This document shows positions 8,593 to 16,360 of a DNA stretch of 19,332 nucleotides, one piece after another. The DNA comes from Bacteroidetes bacterium UBA7368 (GTDB taxonomy: Bacteria; Bacteroidota; Rhodothermia; Rhodothermales; UBA10348), in NCBI GenBank assembly GCA_002469915.1, contig DKOG01000044.1, positions 1 through 19,332 on the forward strand. Direction: 5' to 3'. The notes under the pieces were generated by a model that saw nothing but the letters and a program-made list of their open reading frames with translations, was not told the origin of the DNA and did no database searches. The translations under genes were made by a program, and so were the position numbers. Within the stretch, counting starts at the first letter, position 1; the number at the start of each line of letters is the position of its first letter.

Positions 8593-8610
8593 ACCGGAGT
8601 CACTCCCGGT
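8593..8610. promoter_or_regulatory. Near-perfect inverted repeat ahead of pgi
   Basis: ACCGGAGTCACTCCCGGT forms an imperfect inverted repeat (one bulged C) that ends 9 nt before the pgi start codon. It encloses the only GGAG in the leader, so it may either mask a ribosome-binding site or act as an operator in the 76-bp moeA-pgi divergent gap. Confidence 0.3.
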
Positions 8611-8619
8611 CAATATCCC

Positions 8620-9909
8620 ATGATACAGTTCGATTTTACAGGTGTTGACGCTTTTATAGACAAAAGTCAGTGGAGTGGATACGAAAAAAGAGCTCACGCC
8701 GCACACGAAGCTTTGCTCAATGGCACAGGCCAGGGAAGCGACTGGCTAGGGTGGCGAACCATCCTCAAAGAACCAAACGACGCTTTATTAGAGAACATTA
8801 CGGCCCTTGGCCAAGAAATAGCCGAGCGAGCTGATGTCTTACTTTGCGTGGGAATCGGCGGCTCGTATCTCGGTGCAGAAGCCATCATAGAGGCTCTTTC
8901 CCCTTATTTTCCACAGAAACAAACGGATGACACGCCAACACCAGCGCGTGTTCTGTTTGCCGGCCACCATATTTCTGGTGCGTATCTAGAGGAGCTCCTC
9001 GGACACCTTGAGGGAAAATCGGTCTATGTAAATGTGATTTCTAAAAGTGGAACCACATTAGAGCCCGCCGTCGCTTTTAGGATCATTCGATCTTGGATGG
9101 AAGAGCGGTTTGATGATTGTCACCAGCGCATTATTGCCACCACGGACGGAGAAAAGGGCGCACTACGCACCCTCGCCAAGCAAAAAGGATATCGCACGTA
9201 TGTGATCCCGCAAGATGTTGGTGGGCGTTTTTCGGTACTAACACCCGTTGGTCTCTTGCCTATCGCAGCAGCTGGCTATGATATTCAATCCCTTTTTTAT
9301 GGTGCCGTTTCTATGATGGGAACGCTGGAAAAAGCAGATGGTAATCCCGCCATTGATTACGCACTACGACGCTATCTCTTACACGAGGCCGGGTTTACAA
9401 CAGAGATTATGTCCGTTTTTGAACCTCGGCTCAAGGCTGTGGGCGCTTGGTGGCAACAATTATTTGGAGAAAGTGAGGGGAAGAACCATAAAGGTTTATT
9501 TCCGGTCGTAAGTAGCTTTTCAACCGACCTACACTCCTTAGGCCAGTACATTCAAGATGGAAAAAGAAACATAATAGAGACGTTTCTTACACTAGAAAAA
9601 GAACGTGGTGACCTTCGTGTACCGCCCGAGGCTGCTAACTTAGATCAATTGAATTACCTGACAGGGGTCTCCTTTCCAGACATTAATAGAGCAGCATTTG
9701 AGGGGACTTCGCGCGCTCATCTTAAAGGCGGTGTGCCCATTTTTACTATTTCCCTCTCGTCCACCACGGAAGAAAACCTAGGCAGACTGATCTACTTTTT
9801 TGAACACGCAGTGGCTGTTGGGGGATACCTTTTGGGAATCAACCCGTTTGATCAGCCCGGCGTAGAGGCCTATAAACAAGAGATGTTTAGATTGCTTGGA
9901 CGGCCTTAA
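8620..9909 (+). CDS. pgi: Glucose-6-phosphate isomerase
   Basis: A 429-aa enzyme interconverting glucose 6-phosphate and fructose 6-phosphate in glycolysis and gluconeogenesis. It is of the shorter bacterial type (about 430-450 aa, as in Firmicutes) rather than the 550-aa E. coli type. Visible motifs are GIGGSYLGAEA (sugar-phosphate binding, about residue 75), ISKSGTTLEPA (about 138), the PGI signature DVGGRFSVLTPVGLLP (about 200), the catalytic Glu in FGESEGKNHKG (about 283), QYIQDGKRNIIETF, and the second signature NPFDQPGVEAYKQEMFRLLG at the C-terminus. The start MIQFDFTGVDAF matches the usual beginning of short isomerases. An in-frame TTG at 8569 would add 17 residues of unlikely leader. 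The gene ends 16 bp before the first perfect DnaA box of the putative origin. Confidence 0.95.
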   Translation: MIQFDFTGVDAFIDKSQWSGYEKRAHAAHEALLNGTGQGSDWLGWRTILKEPNDALLENITALGQEIAERADVLLCVGIGGSYLGAEAIIEALSPYFPQKQTDDTPTPARVLFAGHHISGAYLEELLGHLEGKSVYVNVISKSGTTLEPAVAFRIIRSWMEERFDDCHQRIIATTDGEKGALRTLAKQKGYRTYVIPQDVGGRFSVLTPVGLLPIAAAGYDIQSLFYGAVSMMGTLEKADGNPAIDYALRRYLLHEAGFTTEIMSVFEPRLKAVGAWWQQLFGESEGKNHKGLFPVVSSFSTDLHSLGQYIQDGKRNIIETFLTLEKERGDLRVPPEAANLDQLNYLTGVSFPDINRAAFEGTSRAHLKGGVPIFTISLSSTTEENLGRLIYFFEHAVAVGGYLLGINPFDQPGVEAYKQEMFRLLGRP

Positions 9910-9925
9910 AAAGACTTGTAAGAAC

Positions 9926-9934
9926 TGTGGATAA
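9926..9934 (-). promoter_or_regulatory. DnaA box (perfect, complement strand)
   Basis: TGTGGATAA on the + strand is the complement of TTATCCACA, the strict DnaA-box consensus. It begins 17 nt after the pgi stop codon. Confidence 0.75.
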
Positions 9935-10064
9935 ACCGTTCGTATTCTGTGGTAAACTTGGCTTTTCACGTTCGGCTGTGGACACCTGTTGAAAAGGTTG
10001 AAGATGTTCTACCTCAACTAACGAAAAACGAACACTCCGGTTTTTGTTGAAAGGAAGCTGGGTG

Positions 10065-10073
10065 TTATCCACA
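10065..10073 (+). promoter_or_regulatory. DnaA box (perfect, + strand)
   Basis: TTATCCACA, an exact consensus DnaA box oriented oppositely to the one at 9926. A weaker candidate, TGTGGACAT, lies 17 bp further on (10091-10099). Confidence 0.75.
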
Positions 10074-10134
10074 AAAGAGAGGTGAACTTATGTGGACATG
10101 GGTATAACTATCTAGATACCGCATTTAAAAACAC

Positions 10135-10152
10135 CATTTGGGACATTTGGGT
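10135..10152 (+). repeat. Tandem 9-bp repeat within the putative origin
   Basis: CATTTGGGA is followed directly by CATTTGGGT (8 of 9 identical). The core CATTTG recurs at 10190-10195 and 10351-10356. It may be a binding site for an origin protein other than DnaA, but the function is unknown. Confidence 0.45.
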
Positions 10153-10254
10153 AATGTGTAGTCGGTATGCCCGTTCACATTCAAATTAACATTTGTAATG
10201 CAAGTCAAGTTGAAAACTGAGTTTCACACATATCCACCGCCTCTATTACAATCT

Positions 10255-10291
10255 TCAACTATCTAAATATTTCTTCTAATTAATAAGAAGA
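10255..10291. other. AT-rich segment, candidate DNA unwinding element
   Basis: The stretch from about 10255 to 10291 is mostly A and T and includes TCTTCT (10272-10277) and AGAAGA (10286-10291) as inverted arms around AATTAATA. It sits on the usp side of the DnaA-box cluster, where strand opening would be expected if this is oriC. Confidence 0.45.
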
Positions 10292-10392
10292 GCTGTTGAT
10301 CAGTGTGTATCCCGTCTAGTAATCTTTGTCGGGCAATCACTTTGCTTGTACATTTGCCGTCGGGATTCACTTTCATCTGGCACTCCACACCC

Positions 10393-11232
10393 ATGATCAA
10401 AAAAATTCTTGTTGCGCTCGATCTGGACTCAGATACCGACATTGCTACACAATATGCTATTCAACTTGCGAAGCAGTCTGATGCAAAATTAACAGGGCTA
10501 GCTGTTGTTGATACTAAAAAAATAGAATTGAGTAGCCGAGGTGGAGGCATTGGGTCATTTTACTTTGCAGAGAAGTTAAGAGAGAATTTAACGGCAGAAA
10601 CAAGAGATAAGGCTAGAGGCTTGATAAAGGTCTTTGAAGAAAAGGTCGATAAACACGACGTTAATCATATTGAATTGGTTGAAGAGGGGGTGCCTTTTGA
10701 GCGAATCGTAGAGGATATGAAGTATCACGATTTACTGATCGTTGGAAATGATGCTCACTTCTTTTACGGCCATCCAAAAGAACACACAGAAACGTTATCT
10801 GGAATATTTAAACGCTCTATTGGTCCCAGTCTTGTTGTGGCAAAGCAATTCAGAACTGTAAAAAGGGTTCTATTTGCCACGGACGGTAACAATCCTGCAG
10901 CCAGGGCTATTCGGCGATTCATTCATATGGCTCCATTTGGCACCGACATTGAAATACATGTTTTACATGTACATAAAAAAGAAGACGCGGATGCTGAATT
11001 GATTTTACAAATGAATCGGGCCTACTTAAATGAACACGGGTATAATCCTCAAATGATCAAAATGGTTGATACAAATCCTGGGAAATGTGTTATTGATCAA
11101 TCCATAAGCCTGGATGTAGACCTTATTGTCTGCGGCGGAACAGCGCATACAGGCATTAGAGGAACCCGATTTGGACAGTCCACTTCCTATATGGTTGAAC
11201 ACACCACTGTTCCACTATTTATGGATCACTGA
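10393..11232 (+). CDS. Tandem universal stress protein (two UspA domains)
   Basis: A 279-aa cytoplasmic protein with two Usp folds. Domain 1 (residues 1-about 155) begins MIKKILVALDLDSDTDIA and ends RSIGPSLVVAK. Domain 2 (about 158-279) begins VKRVLFATDGNNPAARAI and ends VEHTTVPLFMD. Domain 2 keeps a degenerate nucleotide-binding stretch, GIRGTRFGQSTSYMVEH, resembling the G-x-x-G...G-S/T pattern of ATP-binding Usp proteins. Domain 1 has FKRSIGPS without a clear glycine loop. Family members respond to stress and starvation and may bind ATP or AMP; the precise role is not predictable. The start at ATG 10393 is where the Usp fold begins. An upstream in-frame extension into the putative origin (from 10303) is not family-like. 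Codon use is more AT-rich than in pgi. The 3' end overlaps comEC on the other strand by 18 bp. Confidence 0.88.
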   Translation: MIKKILVALDLDSDTDIATQYAIQLAKQSDAKLTGLAVVDTKKIELSSRGGGIGSFYFAEKLRENLTAETRDKARGLIKVFEEKVDKHDVNHIELVEEGVPFERIVEDMKYHDLLIVGNDAHFFYGHPKEHTETLSGIFKRSIGPSLVVAKQFRTVKRVLFATDGNNPAARAIRRFIHMAPFGTDIEIHVLHVHKKEDADAELILQMNRAYLNEHGYNPQMIKMVDTNPGKCVIDQSISLDVDLIVCGGTAHTGIRGTRFGQSTSYMVEHTTVPLFMDH

Positions 11233-13296
11233 TTCACCATCTAGCTGAAAAACTGCGGCCTGATCCTGAGCTGTATTGTGCATAATCGTTCCTAAACGAC
11301 GAAATCTATCGATTACCAAGGGGTCTGGGTGTCCGAATCTGTTATTCATACCGGTGCTGAATATGACCCATTTAGCAGCAACACGTCTACTAAAACTTAA
11401 GCTTGAACTGGTATTTGATCCGTGATGAGCGGCTTTTAAAATATCTGCCGGCAAAAAGGTATCGAACTCATTTATGAGTCTCTTTTCTGTCGACGAATCT
11501 ATATCTCCTGTAAAGAGCACCGCCGTATTTCCATACTCTAGTCGAATAACTACGGCGTCTTTGTTTTCACTTCCGGGCAGCATTGGATTTAGTATTCGAA
11601 CTCTCACATCAGAACCTAAATTGAGCGTCATTCCCCTTCGAATACTGTACGTGGACAACTGAGTTGATTGTATCCAGCCACCATGATGTATTCGCGCCTG
11701 AGGATAATGTGATATGATAAAGGGAAGTCCACCTGCGTGATCCTGATCAGCATGCGTAATTATAATGTCGAGTTGTTCAGGGCGAGCATGGTATAGATGG
11801 TTTATAAGAGTTCGCGCGCTGTATTGATTGAGTCCTGTATCTATTAATAAAAACCGTGATTTAGGTAGCTCAACTAGCGAGGCGTCGGCTTGGCCTACAT
11901 CGAAAAAAGTGACATTTACCGCCGGTTTGGATCGAAAAAAAAGAATAGTAGAGCCAAGAAAAATGAGCCCGGTTAAATACATAATGGGTCTATTATGTCC
12001 TTTAAGCCAGTAAATACAGAGTCCAATACTTCCGCTTATACTAGCCCACATTATGGCAGGTGAATTGTAAAAAACCAATCGTGCAACGTCTGGAATAGCA
12101 CCAACAGAAAGAGTAATAAAACGAAATCCGATAGACGAAATTTCGGCGATAAACGTCCCAAACACGGGAGTAATTAATGCTATTAGGGACAGACTTAGAG
12201 ATAGAACTACTCCGCTAATTACGAAGGGGCTAACCAAAAAAGAGATCAGCGGGAGAGCGCCAAAATGACTCAACAGGAAAGGAGCCGTTGCAATAGTTGC
12301 TGAAAATGAAACGCGGAATGATTGAGCGAAATGATTTAAAGGATACGACTGTCGCGTGTGTGCACGTCCCAATACAATACCTGAAACAGCGGCGAATGAA
12401 AGCTGGAAACCAGGTCGCCCAATATCAGATGGGTTAACCAAAAGAAGGATGTACACAGATATACCTAAAACACGCAGTAAAGAAATTGAGGTGTTTCTGA
12501 GAACACAGCATCCAACAGAGGAGGCCATAACAGCAGATCTAAAAACAGAAGGAGACAGCCCGATCGTTAATGCATATATCCAGATGAGCGCCAGCGTTGA
12601 GATGATGATGATCTTTTTCCGTGATCCTATGGATAAAGGCCAACGGGTAATGGGAATACCCACGAGAAGGAGTAGTATGGAAGAAATGAGTCCCATATGC
12701 ATCCCAGAAATAGCTAAGACGTGACTGATGCCTGTCTGGCGAAATGTCGTCTGGACCCCATCCGTTAGCTCACTTCGATCTCCCAAGACCATAGCCATTA
12801 CAAGTGCTCTTGAAGATGGGTCGCGGAAGACTTGGTGGATACGTTTTTTTACTAGGTTTTGGAGGATATAGCGGGCATGAAAAAAACTATTGCTGTGATG
12901 AGAGTGATCAACTAGCAAGAGAGAAACGCGATCAAAAGATGCCCTGATAGAGGAAGAGAAAAAATAGGCCTGCTCATCGAAATCTTGAGGATTACGTTTT
13001 TTAACGGGCGTTCTATATCGACCAGAAAACACGATATGGTCACCAGGATGTATAACCGTATGACGCATATCATACTTGAGCCGTACACGAATCCCATCAG
13101 AGACCACAAAGATGGCTCCTATCTGAGGGGATACACGGTCCACAAATCCGGCAATTAGCGCACCATTACGGAGAAGCTGGCCTTTATTATGGTAGGCTTT
13201 CTTTATCCCATTTGACGTGAACCATGAGGAGATAAGTACGAGTATGACCAGTATCGCGCCGCACACGTTTTTATGTTTTTCGAACGGGTGGTTCAT
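11215..13296 (-). CDS. comEC: ComEC/Rec2-type DNA uptake channel protein
   Basis: A 693-aa inner-membrane protein that passes single-stranded DNA into the cytoplasm during natural transformation. Three parts are seen. The N-terminal region (about 1-150) has a membrane helix and a DUF4131/OB-like segment. The multi-spanning Competence domain (about 160-440) has VLGDRSELTDGVQTTFRQTG followed by ISHVLAISGMHMGLI, the family hallmark. The C-terminal metallo-beta-lactamase-like domain (about 460-693) has FFDVGQADASLVE, the metal-binding THADQDHAGG (about 513) and AAHHGSNTSSS (about 620). Full length and the intact metal motif suggest an active protein with a nuclease-like C-terminal domain. I chose ATG at 13296; a TTG 18 nt upstream is also in frame. 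No comEA or comF gene is nearby. It lies on the strand that would be lagging if the origin at 9.9-10.4 kb is real. Confidence 0.92.
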   Translation of the reverse strand: MNHPFEKHKNVCGAILVILVLISSWFTSNGIKKAYHNKGQLLRNGALIAGFVDRVSPQIGAIFVVSDGIRVRLKYDMRHTVIHPGDHIVFSGRYRTPVKKRNPQDFDEQAYFFSSSIRASFDRVSLLLVDHSHHSNSFFHARYILQNLVKKRIHQVFRDPSSRALVMAMVLGDRSELTDGVQTTFRQTGISHVLAISGMHMGLISSILLLLVGIPITRWPLSIGSRKKIIIISTLALIWIYALTIGLSPSVFRSAVMASSVGCCVLRNTSISLLRVLGISVYILLLVNPSDIGRPGFQLSFAAVSGIVLGRAHTRQSYPLNHFAQSFRVSFSATIATAPFLLSHFGALPLISFLVSPFVISGVVLSLSLSLIALITPVFGTFIAEISSIGFRFITLSVGAIPDVARLVFYNSPAIMWASISGSIGLCIYWLKGHNRPIMYLTGLIFLGSTILFFRSKPAVNVTFFDVGQADASLVELPKSRFLLIDTGLNQYSARTLINHLYHARPEQLDIIITHADQDHAGGLPFIISHYPQARIHHGGWIQSTQLSTYSIRRGMTLNLGSDVRVRILNPMLPGSENKDAVVIRLEYGNTAVLFTGDIDSSTEKRLINEFDTFLPADILKAAHHGSNTSSSLSFSRRVAAKWVIFSTGMNNRFGHPDPLVIDRFRRLGTIMHNTAQDQAAVFQLDGESVIHK

Positions 13297-13457
13297 ATCC
13301 CAATTCGACCCCAATGTGCAGAATTGTAACCCAATAATGAGTGTTAAGCCTCAGGGAATACCGAATTGAGCATTGAAAAGGGATTTTAAGGGCGGTATTC
13401 TGTTCACTGTCCGTAACCACCCCGCACGTGCTAGACTGTTTTTTGGAAGGCTGAACG

Positions 13458-13955
13458 ATGAGTAGCAGAAGAGAAGCTCGAGAACGAGCGATGCAAGCGG
13501 TATATGCATTCACCGTCGGAGGTGATGAGGCAGAACACGTCATTGAAACGGTGATAAAAGTTCAACTGGGATCGGACGAAGAAGCGAAAAAATTTGCGAC
13601 CAAGCTGTTTTTGCGCACGTTAGACCTCAAAGATGAGTCTGACGAAATAGTGGCCAAATACACAAAAAACTGGGAGTTGTCCCGCATTGCGCTAGTAGAT
13701 CGCATTCTACTGCGCATTGCTATTTGTGAAATGTTGCGTTTCAAGGACATTCCACCCAAGGTCACTATTAATGAGGCCATTGAGGTTGCTAAAAGGTATT
13801 CCACGAACAAGAGTGGTCAGTTTATCAATGGGATACTGGATGCTATTCTATTGGATTTTCAAAAGGAAGGGCGCCTGAAAAAGTCAGGTAGAGGATTGGT
13901 TGGAATGGACTCTATAGCCGACCGATCTCAAAAAACAGAGCCAGACGAAAAGTAG
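13458..13955 (+). CDS. nusB: Transcription antitermination factor NusB
   Basis: A 165-aa all-helical RNA-binding protein that, with NusE (S10), binds boxA RNA and promotes antitermination of rRNA operons. It begins SSRREARERAMQAVYAF, the typical NusB start. Later come NWELSRIALVDRILLRIAICEM (residues about 73-95) and the conserved TINEAIEVAKRYSTNKSGQFINGILDAIL (about 110-138). The last 25 residues are a charged tail beyond the usual length of about 140-150. GGAAGG lies 9 nt before the ATG. The gene is divergent from comEC (161-bp gap) and probably co-transcribed with the phosphatase 29 bp downstream. Confidence 0.95.
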   Translation: MSSRREARERAMQAVYAFTVGGDEAEHVIETVIKVQLGSDEEAKKFATKLFLRTLDLKDESDEIVAKYTKNWELSRIALVDRILLRIAICEMLRFKDIPPKVTINEAIEVAKRYSTNKSGQFINGILDAILLDFQKEGRLKKSGRGLVGMDSIADRSQKTEPDEK

Positions 13956-13984
13956 TACCAACTTTTTATGCCGAGGAATGATAC

Positions 13985-14641
13985 ATGGGCTTGATCGCGA
14001 TAGGAGATGTGCATGGATGTGCACTAACACTGGATTCATTACTAGACAAGCTGAATCCAGGAAGCGATGATCATCTTGTGTTTATCGGCGACTACATAGA
14101 CCGGGGCCCAGATTCAAAGGGTGTTATTGATCGTTTGATTAAGTTGAAAGACGAGGTTAAATGCACGTTCCTGCGAGGAAACCACGAGGAGTTACTTCTG
14201 GGTTATCTGGATATGGACGAATACGATCTTTGGGCTATCAATGGGGGGATTTCTACGCTGGCAAGCTATGGGGACGCAACGGATAAGTCAGACATTCCGG
14301 ACGACCACATCGCTTTTGTGCGAGAAACCGAATTGTATTTTGAGACCGAACACTTCTTTTTTGTACATGCCGGTTTACGCCCGGGCCTAACGATTGCAGA
14401 AAACTTGGCGTCGGGCAATGAGCAAGTGCTGCTCTGGGAACGGGGACATCTCAAGGCTGAAAAGCTAGCTTGGGAAAAAACCGTTGTCTGCGGCCACACC
14501 CCCGTCCCCTATGCGATGAATACGCCCAAGCTGATCAACATCGATACCGGCTGTTGTTTTTTCACACACCCTAACCTGGGTAATCTCACAGCCGTTCGCC
14601 TCCCAGAGCGAGAATATCTCTCGATCCCCTTCATCGGCTAG
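13985..14641 (+). CDS. PPP-family metallophosphatase (protein phosphatase/Ap4A hydrolase-like)
   Basis: A 218-aa cytoplasmic phosphoesterase with the full set of PPP motifs: IGDVHGC (residues 6-12), IGDYIDRGPDS (about 34-44), RGNHEELL (about 64), FVHAGLRPG (about 126), CGHTPVP (about 169) and NIDTGCCF (about 185). These provide the two-metal centre and catalytic His. The length and layout resemble bacterial Ser/Thr phosphatases such as PphA/PrpA and the symmetrical diadenosine-tetraphosphatase group; the sequence does not decide between them. GAGGAATGATAC before the ATG supplies a clear ribosome-binding site. It follows nusB by 29 bp, suggesting one transcript. The stop lies only 6 bp from the stop of the convergent small exported protein. 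Confidence 0.88.
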   Translation: MGLIAIGDVHGCALTLDSLLDKLNPGSDDHLVFIGDYIDRGPDSKGVIDRLIKLKDEVKCTFLRGNHEELLLGYLDMDEYDLWAINGGISTLASYGDATDKSDIPDDHIAFVRETELYFETEHFFFVHAGLRPGLTIAENLASGNEQVLLWERGHLKAEKLAWEKTVVCGHTPVPYAMNTPKLINIDTGCCFFTHPNLGNLTAVRLPEREYLSIPFIG

Positions 14642-14647
14642 GACGCT

Positions 14648-15151
14648 CTAGTTAAAGGGTATCCATACCGCTAAGCGAAAATAAGGACTAGCCGTACCCG
14701 CCTCCAGGACCAAAGCACTTGAATTTTTGAGTGTATGGCTGAATCGCACATACGGTTCTACGAGTAGTATAAATCGTTTATTTTTATCCACACGTGTATC
14801 GCGTGTGGAAAACGATAGTCCAGGCCCCGTACGCAGCCCGATATCGACGTCGAATCCACGATAGCCGCCGTATCCGACCAGGCGCTCCACTCCCAACAAG
14901 CGCAGGGAAACTCCAGCCAGCGCAGCCACTCGAGCTTGGTCACCCCGATCAATGAAAAGTGGTTTTAGATCAGAAATTATTTGAATCTCTCGCGTATATA
15001 TTGATTGCACGGAAAGCATGCCAACACTTAGTCCATATCCGGGAGAAATCGCGGCGCCCGCTTGTATGTATTCTCCTTTCGGGGCCTGTTGACGAGCAAA
15101 AAGGGCCGACGAAGGCAGGAAAAATAGGATTAGAAGCAGGATCTGGCGCAT
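14648..15151 (-). CDS. Small exported protein, possible outer-membrane beta-barrel
   Basis: A 167-aa protein of unknown function. The signal peptide MRQILLLILFFLPSSALFAR is clear. The mature part has alternating polar and hydrophobic residues with many Gly and aromatic residues (QAGAAISPGYGLSVGM, YGGYRGFDVDIGLRTGPGLS, LVEPYVRFSHTL) and ends in YFRLAVWIPFN, a C-terminal strand with terminal aromatic residues like those of outer-membrane barrels. I infer a small barrel of perhaps eight strands, without a known family. Its 3' end faces the phosphatase gene with a 6-bp gap. It is divergent from ychF across 109 bp. Confidence 0.75.
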   Translation of the reverse strand: MRQILLLILFFLPSSALFARQQAPKGEYIQAGAAISPGYGLSVGMLSVQSIYTREIQIISDLKPLFIDRGDQARVAALAGVSLRLLGVERLVGYGGYRGFDVDIGLRTGPGLSFSTRDTRVDKNKRFILLVEPYVRFSHTLKNSSALVLEAGTASPYFRLAVWIPFN

Positions 15152-15260
15152 ATTCTGGCAGTCTTTATGATTTTAGAGAAACAAAAACATCGTCCAGCAT
15201 TAAGTGAGCGGCTTCCTTTTTCCGGCGCTCTCGGAATAAAATAGAATATACAGGCAGATC

Positions 15261-16355
15261 ATGGCTCTCAGATGTGGAATCGTAGGACTACCCAACGTAG
15301 GTAAATCAACTCTGTTCAACGCCCTTAGCCAGGCGGGTGCAGAGTCTGCAAACTACCCATTTTGTACAATTGAACCGAACGTTGGAATGGTGTCGGTTCC
15401 AGATGAACGCTTGACCAAATTGGGCGACATCAACAGCTCCCAAAAAGTGGTGCCTACAACGATCGAGTTTGTGGATATTGCTGGCTTGGTGGCGGGCGCC
15501 TCAAAAGGAGAGGGGTTGGGAAATCAGTTTCTGGGTCATATCCGCGAAGTGGATGCCATTGTACATGTCGTGCGCTGTTTTGATGATCCTAATGTCGTTC
15601 ATGTGGCAGCCGTTGTTGATCCGGCATCAGATATCGAGGTCATAGAGACGGAGCTTATGCTCAAGGATCTGGAGGCTGTCGAGCGCAGAATTGATCGCAC
15701 ACAGAAAGCGGCCAAGGGTGGCGACAAAAAGATCAAGGAGGAACTCGCATTCTACGAGCGCCTTCTGGCTTATTTGTCGGAAGGACAGCCCGTACGCCTT
15801 TTTGAGGTTACGGATGTAGAGAGCCCGTGGTTGAAGTCTCTTTTCTTACTATCGGCTAAACCTGTTTTGTATGCGGCCAATGTGGGTGAAGATGATTTAG
15901 ATAAAGGAAACGCATACGTGGACCAGGTTCGCGCGATAGCCAAAGAAGAAGGAGCGGGCGTGGTGCTCGTATCTGCTGAACTCGAAGCACAAATTGCGGA
16001 GCTGGAGGAAGACGAGAAGGGACTTTTTCTAGAAGAAATGGGAATGGATGCTTCGGGCTTAGATCGGCTTATTCGTGCAGCGTATGACCTCTTGGGTCTC
16101 ATTACTTTCTTTACGTCGGGCCCAAAAGAAACCAGGGCCTGGACCATTGCGGAAGGCACAAAGGGACCAGGTGCTGCAGGGCAGATTCACACTGACTTTG
16201 AGCGAGGATTTATTCGGGCAGAAACGATTGCCTACACTGATTTTGTAGAAAAGGGTGGGGAATCAGGTGCGCGCGATGCTGGTGTGATGCGCTCCGAGGG
16301 CAAAGAGTATGTCGTAGCAGATGGGGACGTTATCCTGTTTCGGTTCAACGTTTAA
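15261..16355 (+). CDS. ychF: Ribosome-binding GTPase/ATPase YchF (OLA1 family)
   Basis: A 364-aa Obg-related P-loop NTPase of the usual YchF length. The Walker A/G1 loop [13 protein letters not shown] is at residues 8-20 and G3 [16 protein letters not shown] at about 70-85. The G4 position reads NVGE (in YAANVGEDD, about 212) in place of NKxD, the trait that gives this family ATP rather than GTP preference. The helical insert falls between about 125 and 200, and the C-terminal TGS domain (about 280-364) holds [14 protein letters not shown] and [13 protein letters not shown]. It binds ribosomes and is linked to translation and stress responses. The Shine-Dalgarno sequence is weak. The stop lies 5 bp before the stop of the convergent barrel gene. 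Confidence 0.96.
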   Translation: MALRCGIVGLPNVGKSTLFNALSQAGAESANYPFCTIEPNVGMVSVPDERLTKLGDINSSQKVVPTTIEFVDIAGLVAGASKGEGLGNQFLGHIREVDAIVHVVRCFDDPNVVHVAAVVDPASDIEVIETELMLKDLEAVERRIDRTQKAAKGGDKKIKEELAFYERLLAYLSEGQPVRLFEVTDVESPWLKSLFLLSAKPVLYAANVGEDDLDKGNAYVDQVRAIAKEEGAGVVLVSAELEAQIAELEEDEKGLFLEEMGMDASGLDRLIRAAYDLLGLITFFTSGPKETRAWTIAEGTKGPGAAGQIHTDFERGFIRAETIAYTDFVEKGGESGARDAGVMRSEGKEYVVADGDVILFRFNV

Positions 16356-16360
16356 GCCCA

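Larger units (their letters stand above)
9910..10392. other. Putative chromosomal replication origin (oriC)
   Basis: This 483-bp gap has no convincing gene. It contains two perfect DnaA boxes: TGTGGATAA at 9926-9934 (complement TTATCCACA) and TTATCCACA at 10065-10073. Matches with two differences from TTATCCACA lie at 9948-9956, 9977-9985, 10091-10099 and 10230-10238. A tandem 9-bp repeat (10135-10152), a perfect palindrome TATCTAGATA (10109-10118) and an AT-rich stretch (about 10255-10290), a candidate unwinding element, complete the picture. Hand counts of G and C also shift in the expected direction across the gap. Two perfect 9-mers in under 500 bp are unlikely by chance. No dnaA gene is in the window, but in several Bacteroidota the origin is not next to dnaA. 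The identification is inferred from sequence only. Confidence 0.7.

Noticed and set aside
9887..10072. Small minus-strand open frame overlapping the end of pgi and the first part of the putative origin
   Set aside because: It contains the DnaA boxes, has no recognisable motif and no ribosome-binding site. It is a chance frame.
10303..10392. In-frame N-terminal extension of the universal-stress protein into the putative origin
   Set aside because: The 30 extra residues do not resemble the Usp fold, which begins exactly at MIKKILVALD. The stretch is better explained as non-coding.
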